Positions 1-5,661 of a stretch of 8,166 bases of DNA are shown piece by piece. Every line of letters begins with the position of its first letter. Positions within the stretch are counted from its first letter, which is position 1. The stretch is taken from positions 1 to 8,166 of the forward strand of contig WALR01000024.1 in the NCBI GenBank assembly GCA_015522765.1, given 5' to 3'. The position numbers and the translations under genes were made by a program. Source of the DNA: Candidatus Woesearchaeota archaeon (GTDB lineage: Archaea > Nanobdellota > Nanobdellia > Woesearchaeales > WALR01). The notes below the pieces were generated by a model. That model was not told where the DNA came from and made no database searches. It saw only the letters and a program-made list of their open reading frames with translations.

Positions 1-153
1 GCCCACTACCTCTCAAAGATATCCTCGAGGGAGGCGGAGTATTACAGGCACCGCGTCGCCCCTTCTTGGAATGAGAAGATGGAGCTACTTGAGTCGTCAC
101 TCAACGCCCACACCTTCCTTGACGCTATTGGAAGAGATGGAAGAAGAAAATGA
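1..153 (+). CDS. C-terminal fragment of an unidentified protein
   Basis: Frame 1 is open from the window edge for 50 codons and ends in TGA at 151-153. The peptide is charged and looks like real protein (it contains EAEYYRHRVAPSWNEK and ends GRDGRRK). Its stop overlaps the next start as ATGA, typical of translationally coupled genes in an operon, so it was probably co-transcribed with the methyltransferase. The visible part lacks a motif I recognise, and I assign no function. The start lies outside the window. Confidence 0.6.
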   Translation, partial: AHYLSKISSREAEYYRHRVAPSWNEKMELLESSLNAHTFLDAIGRDGRRK

Positions 154-782
154 CTATGTCTAAGTCCGGGCTGGGGATACTCCTTTCTAAGCTTAGGGTT
201 TTTGAGAATCCCTCCGCTGTCCTTGAGCAGTACCCCACCACGCCTGAGCTCGCCGCAGAGGTCTGCCACCTCGCATTTATGAGGGGAGACATAGAGGGGA
301 AGAGGGTTGCTGACCTGGGGGCAGGCACGGGCATACTTGGAATAGGAGCCCTCCTCCTGAATGCGAAAGAGGTGTTTTTCGTCGAAAAGGATGAGGGGGC
401 GGTAGAAATGCTCAGGGAGAACATAGCCAAGATAAGCAACCTTGCAGGGAGGGGAAAAGATATTGAAAAGAGGGCTAAAATAATAATACACGACATAAAT
501 GATTTTCATGAGAGAGTTGACAGCGTAATTATGAACCCTCCTTTCGGAATGAAGAAGAGGCACGCGGACTCCCCCTTTCTTGATAAGGCGCTGGAGATAG
601 CCGATGTTGTTTATTCAATTCATAACAGCAAAAGCATGGGTTTTCTCAGGAGGAAAGCTTCGCGTTACGGCTTCGCCCTCTCAACATTCGGGGCGTCGCT
701 AAAGATTAGGGGAAAGATGTCGTTTCACAGGAAGAGGATTCACACAATAAACACTCTAATCGCCTGCTTCGTCAGGGAATAG
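150..782 (+). CDS. METTL5-like N6-adenine rRNA methyltransferase
   Basis: SAM-dependent class I methyltransferase of 210 residues, close to human METTL5 (about 209). Seen in the sequence: an N-terminal LEQYPTTPELAA block (25-36) matching the family's LEQYPT signature, SAM-binding motif I DLGAGTGILG (55-64), an acidic residue after beta-2 (FFVEKD), and the N6-adenine catalytic motif NPPF (129-132) followed by GMKKRHAD and, further on, VYSIHNSK, which parallels METTL5 NPPFGTKNNKGTD and VYSLHKS. Human METTL5 with its partner TRMT112 makes a single m6A in 18S rRNA helix 44; archaeal relatives (COG2263) are presumed to act on the equivalent 16S site, which is inference here. The start ATG overlaps the upstream stop (ATGA); a second ATG at 156 is possible. 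A Trm112-like gene lies about 2.6 kb away at 3416-3625. Confidence 0.9.
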   Translation: MTMSKSGLGILLSKLRVFENPSAVLEQYPTTPELAAEVCHLAFMRGDIEGKRVADLGAGTGILGIGALLLNAKEVFFVEKDEGAVEMLRENIAKISNLAGRGKDIEKRAKIIIHDINDFHERVDSVIMNPPFGMKKRHADSPFLDKALEIADVVYSIHNSKSMGFLRRKASRYGFALSTFGASLKIRGKMSFHRKRIHTINTLIACFVRE

Positions 783-795
783 CGCTTAATACAAG

Positions 796-813
796 AAATA
801 GAAAATATTAATA
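796..813 (+). promoter_or_regulatory. guaA promoter (TATA/BRE-like), leaderless start
   Basis: AAATAGAAAATA at 796-807 runs into the A/T box TATTAATA (806-813), centred about 27 nt before the guaA ATG at 837. That spacing places transcription start at or next to the ATG, and no Shine-Dalgarno sequence precedes it. The same 12-mer AAATAGAAAATA occurs at 5662-5673 before uL11, 42 nt from that start versus 41 nt here. A 6-bp inverted repeat GCGCTT (782-787) / AAGCGC (817-822) brackets the box and could be an operator, though it is short. Confidence 0.6.
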
Positions 814-836
814 AGAAAGCGCCCCTCTCAGCATTC

Positions 837-2669
837 ATGGCTGAAAACACCGGGGGAAAGGAAGATAGGATAGTCGTCATTGACCTTGGGGGGCAGTACT
901 GCCATCTTATCGCGAGGCGGGTCAGGGAGCTTGGTGTTTACTCTGAGATTGCCGAGCCATCTATTAATTCTTCAGATATAGATGCGTCGGTAAAGGGGAT
1001 AATCCTGTCAGGCGGGCCGAGCTCTGTTTATTCGCCCGGGGCGCCTCAGATTGACAGGCGCATTTTTTCCCTGAACATCCCTATACTCGGCATCTGCTAT
1101 GGCCACCATCTAATAGCTGAGGCTCTCGGCGGCGAGGTCAGCAGGGCGGAGAAGCAGGAGTACGGGAAGGCACTGCTCAGAGTGAGGAAAGGAAGCCCCC
1201 TCTTTGAGGGCACCCCAGATGAGCAACAGGTATGGATGAGCCACGGCGACTCTGTCTCAAGGCTCCCTGAGGGTTTTGAACTCGCCGCATCGACAAAGGA
1301 CTGCGCCATAGCGGCAATGCAGAATAACAACATATTCGGAGTGCAGTTCCACCCTGAGGTTGTCCACACAACATATGGGAAAACAATAATAAGCAATTTC
1401 CTTAGGATTACAGGAGCAAGGAAGCAGTGGAGTGTGGAGAGGCAGCTAAGGGATATAAAGAGGGAGATAGTTGAGAAAGCTGATGATAAGAGGGTCTTCA
1501 TGCTTGTATCAGGAGGGGTTGACAGCACTGTCGCATTTAAGCTGCTCATCGACACACTAGGCAAAGAGAGGGTGTTTGGGCTTCACATTAACAACGGATT
1601 GATGAGAAAGAATGAGAGCAGACAGGTAGCTGAATATTTCAGGGGCCAGGGCTACTCCAATTTTAATGTTGTTGACGCAGGGGATGACTTTCTGTCTGCG
1701 TTGAGGAGCATTAACAATCCCGAGGAGAAGAGAAGGGTGATAGGGGAGATGTTCCTGCGTGTCCAGAGGAGGAGCATGGAGAAGATGGGGCTCAACAGCG
1801 AGGAGTGGCTTCTCGGCCAGGGAACAATCTATCCTGATACAATAGAAACAAAGGGCTCAAAAAACGCTGACCTCATAAAAACCCACCACAACCGCATCCC
1901 GCTCGTGCAGGAGTTGATAAAAAGAGGGAGGGTGATTGAACCCATAAAGAGCCTTTACAAGGATGAGGTAAGGGCTTTAGGCAGGTTGATAGGTGTCCCG
2001 GAGAGGATAATAAGGAAGCATCCCTTCCCGGGTCCGGGGCTTGGCGTAAGGTACCTGTGCAGCAGTGGAGAAACGGATTTAGACGAGGAATTAAAGAGGA
2101 AGCTTTCAGGGAGGATCTCCTCATTAGCTATCATGAAGGAGAACGGCTACTCCGTGGAGGTGCTCCCGGTAAGGAGCGTGGGCGTGCAGGGGGACTCGCG
2201 CACATACAAGCATCCCGTCCTGCTTAGGGGAGTTATCGACTTTGCACTTCTCGGCGAGGTATCGACGGCTATAACGAATAGTGTAAAGGAAACTAACAGG
2301 GTGGTTGTGCTTCTGGGCTCCAGATGTGAGGGCCAGATTAGGCTTGTGAAGAGGGGGATAACAAAGGAGGGAATCGCTCTTCTGAGGGAGGCGGACAGCA
2401 TAGTGTCCTCCAGCCTGTCAGAGGAGGATTACAACAGGATATGGCAGTTCCCTGTGGTGATGCTCCCCTTAAAATGCTCTGGCGAAGAAGGGGGCGGAAG
2501 CATAGTGCTGCGCCCGGTAATCTCAAGAGAGGCAATGACCGCAAACTTCGCAATACTGGAAAGAAAACTTTTGGATGAGATAACAGAAAAGCTCCTTAAT
2601 CTCAGAGGCGTTGACGCAGTATTCTACGATGTGACTAATAAGCCTCCGGGAACAATTGAGTGGGAATAG
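837..2669 (+). CDS. guaA: GMP synthase (glutamine-hydrolysing), long eukaryote-type form
   Basis: Converts XMP to GMP with ATP and glutamine, the last step of guanylate synthesis. The protein has 610 residues with both activities fused. Class I glutamine amidotransferase domain, about 11-195: nucleophile C87 in GICYGHH, H172 and E174 in FHPE. ATP pyrophosphatase domain, about 205-400: P-loop SGGVDST (225-231), LLGQGTIYPDTIE, KTHHN, and HPFPGPGLGVR (395-405). The C-terminal dimerisation region is duplicated: PVRSVGVQGDSRTY with a following TNRVVVLLG unit, then a second unit beginning QFPVVMLPL and ending in the XMP-binding tail KPPGTIEWE. This arrangement resembles human GMPS (693 aa) rather than E. 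coli GuaA (525 aa), and many archaea instead split the enzyme into two genes. All key residues are present, so it should be active. It converges on the DUF3467 gene with a 22-nt gap. Confidence 0.98.
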   Translation: MAENTGGKEDRIVVIDLGGQYCHLIARRVRELGVYSEIAEPSINSSDIDASVKGIILSGGPSSVYSPGAPQIDRRIFSLNIPILGICYGHHLIAEALGGEVSRAEKQEYGKALLRVRKGSPLFEGTPDEQQVWMSHGDSVSRLPEGFELAASTKDCAIAAMQNNNIFGVQFHPEVVHTTYGKTIISNFLRITGARKQWSVERQLRDIKREIVEKADDKRVFMLVSGGVDSTVAFKLLIDTLGKERVFGLHINNGLMRKNESRQVAEYFRGQGYSNFNVVDAGDDFLSALRSINNPEEKRRVIGEMFLRVQRRSMEKMGLNSEEWLLGQGTIYPDTIETKGSKNADLIKTHHNRIPLVQELIKRGRVIEPIKSLYKDEVRALGRLIGVPERIIRKHPFPGPGLGVRYLCSSGETDLDEELKRKLSGRISSLAIMKENGYSVEVLPVRSVGVQGDSRTYKHPVLLRGVIDFALLGEVSTAITNSVKETNRVVVLLGSRCEGQIRLVKRGITKEGIALLREADSIVSSSLSEEDYNRIWQFPVVMLPLKCSGEEGGGSIVLRPVISREAMTANFAILERKLLDEITEKLLNLRGVDAVFYDVTNKPPGTIEWE

Positions 2670-2691
2670 TCCTATAAGCTGTGCATCCGGC

Positions 2692-3042
2692 TCATCCGAA
2701 GTAGTCCTGCATTTTAGCCCTTGCTTTTTTGCCCGCGTTCTTCTTCATGCTCTTCTTAATCTTCTTAATTGCAGAAGGAGTCTGTATCGCCCCGAATTCG
2801 TCCTCGTAACGCTTTATATTCTCTTTGAGTGCATTGAGGAACTCCTTCGTCTTCCAGGGGTCCATCATAACAACGCTGTGGTTTACAACCAGTCTTAACC
2901 CCCCGCCTGTAAGGTCGTTTCTTGGCGTGGTGCTTGTGAAGTCTATTATGAAGCGCAGGGGGTTATGAATCACTCCCACCTCTTCTGCAAAGAAGACGCC
3001 GCCATCATTTGTGCTTACCTTCATTCCGTTGAGTTCTTCCAT
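2692..3042 (-). CDS. DUF3467-like protein with basic C-terminal tail
   Basis: A 116-residue protein of unknown function. Residues about 16-88 match the DUF3467 pattern as I know it: VGVIHNPLRFIIDF near the start, a central RLVVNHSVVMMDPWKTKEF strand-turn-helix, and an ending KRYEDEFGAI. The last 25 residues are strongly basic (KKIKKSMKKNAGKKARAKM), which could bind nucleic acid; that is inference. The start is supported by GAGGTG at 3049-3054 on the minus strand, 6 nt before the ATG. It is the last of three minus-strand units (Trm112-like, tRNA-Ser, this gene), separated from the tRNA by the repeat cluster. No signal peptide or membrane segment is visible, so it is probably cytoplasmic. The family call rests on recalled motifs only. 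Confidence 0.72.
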   Translation of the reverse strand: MEELNGMKVSTNDGGVFFAEEVGVIHNPLRFIIDFTSTTPRNDLTGGGLRLVVNHSVVMMDPWKTKEFLNALKENIKRYEDEFGAIQTPSAIKKIKKSMKKNAGKKARAKMQDYFG

Positions 3043-3048
3043 TTATTT

Positions 3049-3054
3049 CACCTC
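3049..3054 (-). promoter_or_regulatory. Ribosome binding site of the DUF3467-like gene
   Basis: GAGGTG on the minus strand, 6 nt upstream of the ATG at 3042. It complements the anti-Shine-Dalgarno sequence and contrasts with the leaderless starts elsewhere in the window. It implies a transcript with a leader, perhaps read through from the repeat region or the tRNA. Confidence 0.7.
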
Positions 3055-3129
3055 TTGGTTTATACAGATAATGTTCTTTGAACCAGCCTTGCTTCACTCA
3101 TTACATTCGTTACGCCGCGGCTGACATGT

Positions 3130-3145
3130 AAAACCTTGCGGTTTT
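3130..3145 (-). repeat. Hairpin in the tRNA-flanking repeat, GCAA loop
   Basis: AAAACC (3130-3135) pairs with GGTTTT (3140-3145) around a 4-nt loop, read GCAA (a GNRA-type tetraloop) on the minus strand. Outer GGCTG/CAGCC sequences at 3119-3123 and 3149-3153 can extend the pairing into a longer, T-arm-like hairpin. Confidence 0.6.
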
Positions 3146-3189
3146 GAGCCAGCCGCAACTCCGTTAACACTACGCCGCGGCTGATATGT

Positions 3190-3206
3190 AAAAATCAAAG
3201 ATTTTT
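3190..3206 (-). terminator. Hairpin with T-tract downstream of tRNA-Ser
   Basis: AAAAATC (3190-3196) and GATTTTT (3200-3206) form a perfect 7-bp stem with a 3-nt loop. Read on the minus strand, it lies 34-50 nt after the tRNA 3' end and ends in a run of five T, so it could end the tRNA transcript. It occupies the same place in its repeat unit as the hairpin at 3130-3145, so it may equally be just part of the repeat. Confidence 0.4.
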
Positions 3207-3239
3207 GAACCAGCCTTGCTTCACTCACTACATTCGCTA

Positions 3240-3323
3240 CGCCGCGGCTGGGATTTGAACCCAGACGGGCTTGCGCCCACGGGCTCTCAAGGCCCGCGCA
3301 CTACCAGATTATGCGACCGCGGC
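3240..3323 (-). tRNA. tRNA-Ser (anticodon UGA)
   Basis: An 84-nt class II tRNA. Acceptor stem GCCGCGG/CCGCGGC (3317-3323 and 3241-3247 on the + strand) pairs perfectly. The D-arm has a 3-bp GCA/TGC stem with GG in the loop. The anticodon stem CGGGC/GCCCG encloses loop CTTGAGA, giving anticodon TGA (3287-3289), which reads UCA and related serine codons. A long variable arm GGGC-GCAA-GCCC and T-arm CTGGG-TTCAAAT-CCCAG complete the fold. The long variable arm and discriminator G73 (3240) fit serine rather than leucine. CCA is not encoded, so it must be added by nucleotidyltransferase. No intron is present. Partial copies of both ends lie next to the gene. Confidence 0.97.
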
Positions 3324-3412
3324 ATGAATGTAATGAAATGCTGCGGGCGCGACCAAGAGGCAACTCTTGAGTATGCGACCGCGGCATGAATGTAATGAAA
3401 TGCTATGGGCGC
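3310..3412 (-). repeat. Direct duplication of the tRNA-Ser 5' end and its flank
   Basis: A 33-nt sequence at 3310-3342, spanning the tRNA 5' end (GCCGCGGTCGCAT on the minus strand) and its upstream flank, is repeated exactly at 3372-3404. With the following bases the match is 41 nt with two mismatches (3310-3350 versus 3372-3412), period 62. The distal copy breaks off after the first D-arm bases and runs into a hairpin, CAAGAG (3354-3359) / CTCTTG (3364-3369), with loop GCAA on the + strand. The distal copy has no anticodon or T-arm, so it is a fragment, not a second tRNA. Confidence 0.85.
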
Positions 3413-3415
3413 ACT

Positions 3416-3625
3416 TTACTGCGCATCCCCCTTAATGTTATTAGGGGGCAGGAGCACTGGAACGCCCTCCTTAATAGGATAGACCTGCCTGCACTTCCCA
3501 CAGTAAAGGGCTTTCCTGTCCTTAGTGTAGCTCAGCGCACCCCTGCACACAGGGCAGGCAAGCACCTGCAATAGCTCGTCTGATATGCCCCCTACCGAAT
3601 CTTCTGCATTACTCATAACTCTCAT
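3416..3625 (-). CDS. Trm112-like zinc protein (methyltransferase activator)
   Basis: A small protein of 69 residues with the Trm112/UPF0434 pattern: an N-terminal helix [14 protein letters not shown], a beta segment [12 protein letters not shown], and [10 protein letters not shown] near the end. The pairs CPVC and CGKC supply four cysteines for one zinc. In eukaryotes Trm112 stabilises and activates several methyltransferases acting on tRNA, rRNA and release factor, including METTL5; archaeal Trm112 also binds several methyltransferases. A METTL5-like gene lies in this window, so a complex is plausible but inferred. The ATG at 3625 sits about 28 nt from a TATA-like TTTTTAAG, fitting a leaderless mRNA; ATG 3616 or TTG 3628 are alternatives. 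The tRNA-Ser lies just downstream on the same strand. A 5-bp GCGCA/TGCGC inverted repeat (3409-3424) spans the stop. Confidence 0.86.
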   Translation of the reverse strand: MRVMSNAEDSVGGISDELLQVLACPVCRGALSYTKDRKALYCGKCRQVYPIKEGVPVLLPPNNIKGDAQ

Positions 3626-3649
3626 CAACCAGCAAGGTTTACCTTCTCA

Positions 3650-3665
3650 CTTAAAAATCTTTCCT
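3650..3665 (-). promoter_or_regulatory. Promoter of the Trm112-like gene
   Basis: On the minus strand AGGAAAGA (3665-3658) leads into TTTTTAAG (3657-3650), centred about 28 nt before the ATG at 3625. The purine-rich element followed by an A/T box resembles the BRE/TATA layout before guaA, the nucleotidyltransferase and uL11. The divergent promoter on the + strand begins about 40 nt away. Confidence 0.5.
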
Positions 3666-3706
3666 GCAGATTTCGAAATAATTGCAGGTGTATAATTATG
3701 CAAGTC

Positions 3707-3724
3707 TAGAAATGTTTTTAAATA
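3707..3724 (+). promoter_or_regulatory. Promoter of the nucleotidyltransferase-dtdA pair
   Basis: TAGAAA (3707-3712) precedes TTTTTAAATA (3715-3724), whose centre is about 25 nt before the ATG at 3745. Transcription should begin at or beside the ATG, giving a leaderless mRNA. This argues against the longer in-frame TTG start at 3682, which would put the promoter inside the coding region. Confidence 0.6.
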
Positions 3725-3744
3725 AACTCCCTATTCTATTTAAC

Positions 3745-4725
3745 ATGAAAGCTTTAATCCCTGTTGCAGGACTGGGAACAAGGTTAAGACCGCATACCCA
3801 CACACTGGCAAAGCCGCTGATACCAATAGCAGGGAGAGCCGCCCTCTCATACATCATTGACCACATCTCAGGGTTTGGAATCAGGGATTTCATTTTCATC
3901 ACAGGGGCTTTCAAAGAGCAGATTGAGGGATTCATAAAGAAGAACTACCCCTCACTTAACTCGGTATTCATCAATCAGGAGAAGCCCCTGGGCCAGGCGC
4001 ATGCTGTGCTGCTCGCAGAAGAAACAATTGGTAATGACGAGTGCGTTATCTGGTTCTCTGATACGCTGTCTGACGCAGACCTTGGTTCTGCTAAGGGGAG
4101 GAACACAATTTATGTGAAGGAGGTTGATGACCCCAGAAGATTCGGTGTAGTTATAACAGATAATAAGGGACGAATCACAGATGTGGAGGAGAAGCCCAAG
4201 TCGCCCCGCTCAAACCTTGTCAATATCGGTGTTTACGCAGTTCATGATAGCAGGGAGATGTTCAGAAGCATAAGAAGGATGATTGAGGATAACAAGTCAT
4301 TAAACGGGGAGTATTACCTCATGGATGCATTTAAGGAGATGATTCATTCAGGAACCGGTTTTTACGCCAAGCAGGTTGATGAATGGGAGGATTGCGGCAC
4401 TCCAAAAGCAGTCCTCAGCTCAAACAGGCACTTCCTCTCCAGGAGGAATGTCAAGGGGGTAAAGATTAAAGGGGACTCCATAATCATTGAGCCCTGCTTT
4501 ATAGGGGAAAATGCCGAGATTAAGGAATCGGTTGTGGGGCCTTTTGTCTCATTATCAGGCGGCGCGAAGATAGAAAGAAGTGTGATTAGGGAGTCTATTA
4601 TAGGAGAAGATGTTACTATCAGGGATGCCGTGATAGAGATGTCAATTATAAGCAACCATTCAAGGGTTAACGGCAGGAGCAGACAGCTGAGCATAGGTGA
4701 ACACTCTGTAGTTGACCTTATCTGA
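3745..4725 (+). CDS. Sugar-1-phosphate nucleotidyltransferase with left-handed beta-helix
   Basis: Transfers a nucleotide from an NTP to a sugar 1-phosphate to make an NDP-sugar for glycans or glycolipids. 326 residues. The Rossmann-like catalytic domain (1-235) shows the NTP loop AGLGTRLRP (8-16), KPLIPIAG (23-30), metal aspartate D106 in WFSD, VEEKP (147-151), NIGVYAV, NGEYYLMDA and WEDCGTP (214-220). The last 80 or so residues are isoleucine/valine-rich hexapeptide-like repeats (IIIEPCFIGENAEI, SIIGEDVTIRDAVI), a left-handed beta-helix as in long RmlA/GlmU-type enzymes. Sugar and nucleotide are not decided by the sequence; glucose-1-phosphate thymidylyl- or uridylyltransferase is most likely. 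The usual GDN at the metal site reads SDT, keeping the aspartate. The start is chosen from promoter spacing and because MKALIPVAGLGT is the usual family N-terminus. dtdA starts 11 nt after the stop. Confidence 0.92.
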   Translation: MKALIPVAGLGTRLRPHTHTLAKPLIPIAGRAALSYIIDHISGFGIRDFIFITGAFKEQIEGFIKKNYPSLNSVFINQEKPLGQAHAVLLAEETIGNDECVIWFSDTLSDADLGSAKGRNTIYVKEVDDPRRFGVVITDNKGRITDVEEKPKSPRSNLVNIGVYAVHDSREMFRSIRRMIEDNKSLNGEYYLMDAFKEMIHSGTGFYAKQVDEWEDCGTPKAVLSSNRHFLSRRNVKGVKIKGDSIIIEPCFIGENAEIKESVVGPFVSLSGGAKIERSVIRESIIGEDVTIRDAVIEMSIISNHSRVNGRSRQLSIGEHSVVDLI

Positions 4726-4730
4726 GGCGG
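4724..4730 (+). promoter_or_regulatory. Ribosome binding site that sets the dtdA TTG start
   Basis: GAGGCGG begins inside the stop codon of the nucleotidyltransferase and lies 5 nt before the TTG at 4736. It favours that TTG over the in-frame TTG at 4712 and implies translation from a shared mRNA. Confidence 0.55.
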
Positions 4731-4735
4731 CCATT

Positions 4736-5635
4736 TTGATTGCACTCGTTTCATCCATCAGGGATATTGCAGGCATGAATATAAGGGACAGCTTCCTTGA
4801 GAATTTTAAGCCTGCCAGGGAGATAGCCAGACTTGAGGGGAACCCTGTATTTCTCAACAGCACCATTTATCCTGAAAATGTAATTCTTTTAACATCAAAG
4901 AGGGAGCTCATTAACCTTGAGCATTATGAGGAGGAGATAAGAAGATTCTCGGATGAGAGGGGATTGGGCGCTCTTTCATTCATAGTTTTCCTCTCGAGGC
5001 ATTCCTCTGCAAAGGGTGTTCCGACACTCTCCGCGCATGCGACCGGAAACCCGGGCGACGCACTTCTTGGAGGAGCCCCGCGCAGGTTATCCGTTGCGCC
5101 TGCCTGCCTCATAAAGAGGTTCCTCAATACAATAAAAGGATTAAAGGATATGGGTAACCTTAATGAGTTTGAGGTGGTTCAGGAGGCGACTCATCACGGT
5201 CCGCTCCTTGATTCCCCCTCCCTCTTCGTCGAGGTGGGTAGCACAGAGAAAGAGTGGAGGAGGAAGGACGCTTCACAGCTCATGGCTAATGCATTACACA
5301 AATTTCTTGCTTCTCTCAAGGGGGATTACCTCACCAATTGCGCTTCTTCCCTTGCTATTGGCGGACTGCACACCCTTCCCTCATTCAAGAGGGTAATCTT
5401 TAACTCCGGCTATGGCATAGGCCATGCCTTCCCAAAATATGCGCTTGCAGATGTTGATAAAGGGATGATTCTGCAGGCTATTGAGAGAACTGTTCCTGCG
5501 CCCGGAACAATAATCCTTGACTGGAAGGGGATGGGCGGCGAGAAGAACAGGCTGCTCGCGGTTTTGGAGGAGGTTAAAGTGGAGAGGGATGTTCAGCTGT
5601 TAAAAACAAGAGAGTTCAGAGAAAAACACATTTAG
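4736..5635 (+). CDS. dtdA: D-aminoacyl-tRNA deacylase, archaeal DtdA (DTD2/GEK1 family)
   Basis: Hydrolyses D-amino acids from mischarged tRNA, protecting translation; this family replaces bacterial DTD in archaea and also occurs in plants (GEK1). 299 residues. Family motifs seen: an N-terminal strand ending in GMNIRDSFLENF, SRHSS (from 87), LSAHATGNPG, EATHHGP (HHG at 153-155), FVEVGSTEKEW, and C-terminal GGLHTLPSF and GIGHAFPKYA. The last part differs from the GGxHYxPxF form I recall: the tyrosine is threonine here. The TTG start at 4736 is chosen because the protein then begins LIALVSSIRD, as family members begin with a short strand, and GAGGCGG lies just upstream. TTG 4712 would overlap the previous gene by 14 nt. 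It is probably co-transcribed with the nucleotidyltransferase, with no obvious functional link. Confidence 0.92.
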   Translation: MIALVSSIRDIAGMNIRDSFLENFKPAREIARLEGNPVFLNSTIYPENVILLTSKRELINLEHYEEEIRRFSDERGLGALSFIVFLSRHSSAKGVPTLSAHATGNPGDALLGGAPRRLSVAPACLIKRFLNTIKGLKDMGNLNEFEVVQEATHHGPLLDSPSLFVEVGSTEKEWRRKDASQLMANALHKFLASLKGDYLTNCASSLAIGGLHTLPSFKRVIFNSGYGIGHAFPKYALADVDKGMILQAIERTVPAPGTIILDWKGMGGEKNRLLAVLEEVKVERDVQLLKTREFREKHI

Positions 5636-5661
5636 GCAGGATTGCCCAATTACTACCCGGC

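Larger units (their letters stand above)
3077..3250 (-). repeat. Three decayed copies of the tRNA-Ser 3' end plus flank
   Basis: GCCGCGGCTG, the + strand image of the tRNA acceptor 3' strand and first T-stem bases, occurs at 3114-3123, 3174-3183 and 3241-3250 (the real tRNA), i.e. spaced 60 and 67 nt. The 47-nt segments 3077-3123 and 3204-3250 differ at only two positions; the middle copy (3143-3183) is 41 nt and diverged between its ends. Each copy starts with TTTGARCCAGCC, resembling the T-loop side of a tRNA. Two copies are joined to CTGAYATGTAAAA and a small hairpin. Direct duplication of the tRNA 3' region is the simplest reading. No protein is encoded here. Confidence 0.85.

Noticed and set aside
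42..563. Minus-strand reading frame opposite the methyltransferase
   Set aside because: It overlaps a gene with clear SAM-binding and NPPF motifs and shows no family features itself.
782..836. Purine riboswitch in a guaA leader
   Set aside because: The promoter spacing implies a leaderless mRNA, leaving no room for an aptamer.
2656..2898. Plus-strand reading frame opposite the DUF3467-like gene
   Set aside because: It has no recognisable protein features, and the minus strand encodes a family-like protein with a good ribosome site.
3058..3064. TATA box for the DUF3467-like gene (TATAAA on the minus strand)
   Set aside because: It lies only about 20 nt before the ATG, so transcription would start at or inside the gene and lose the GAGGTG site.
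3077..3250. Short repeats with spacers, as in a CRISPR array
   Set aside because: Only three unequal copies, the middle one diverged, spacing differs (60 and 67 nt), the units derive from a tRNA end, and no cas genes are present.
3240..3323. tRNA-Leu with anticodon GAG
   Set aside because: The 5-bp anticodon stem CGGGC/GCCCG fixes the loop as CTTGAGA, which gives UGA; G73 also fits serine.
3372..3404. Second tRNA gene upstream of tRNA-Ser
   Set aside because: Only the acceptor 5' strand and first D-arm bases are copied; the anticodon arm and T-arm are missing.
3386..3574. Plus-strand reading frame over the repeat and Trm112-like gene
   Set aside because: It is antisense to the CxxC zinc protein and starts within the duplicated tRNA flank.
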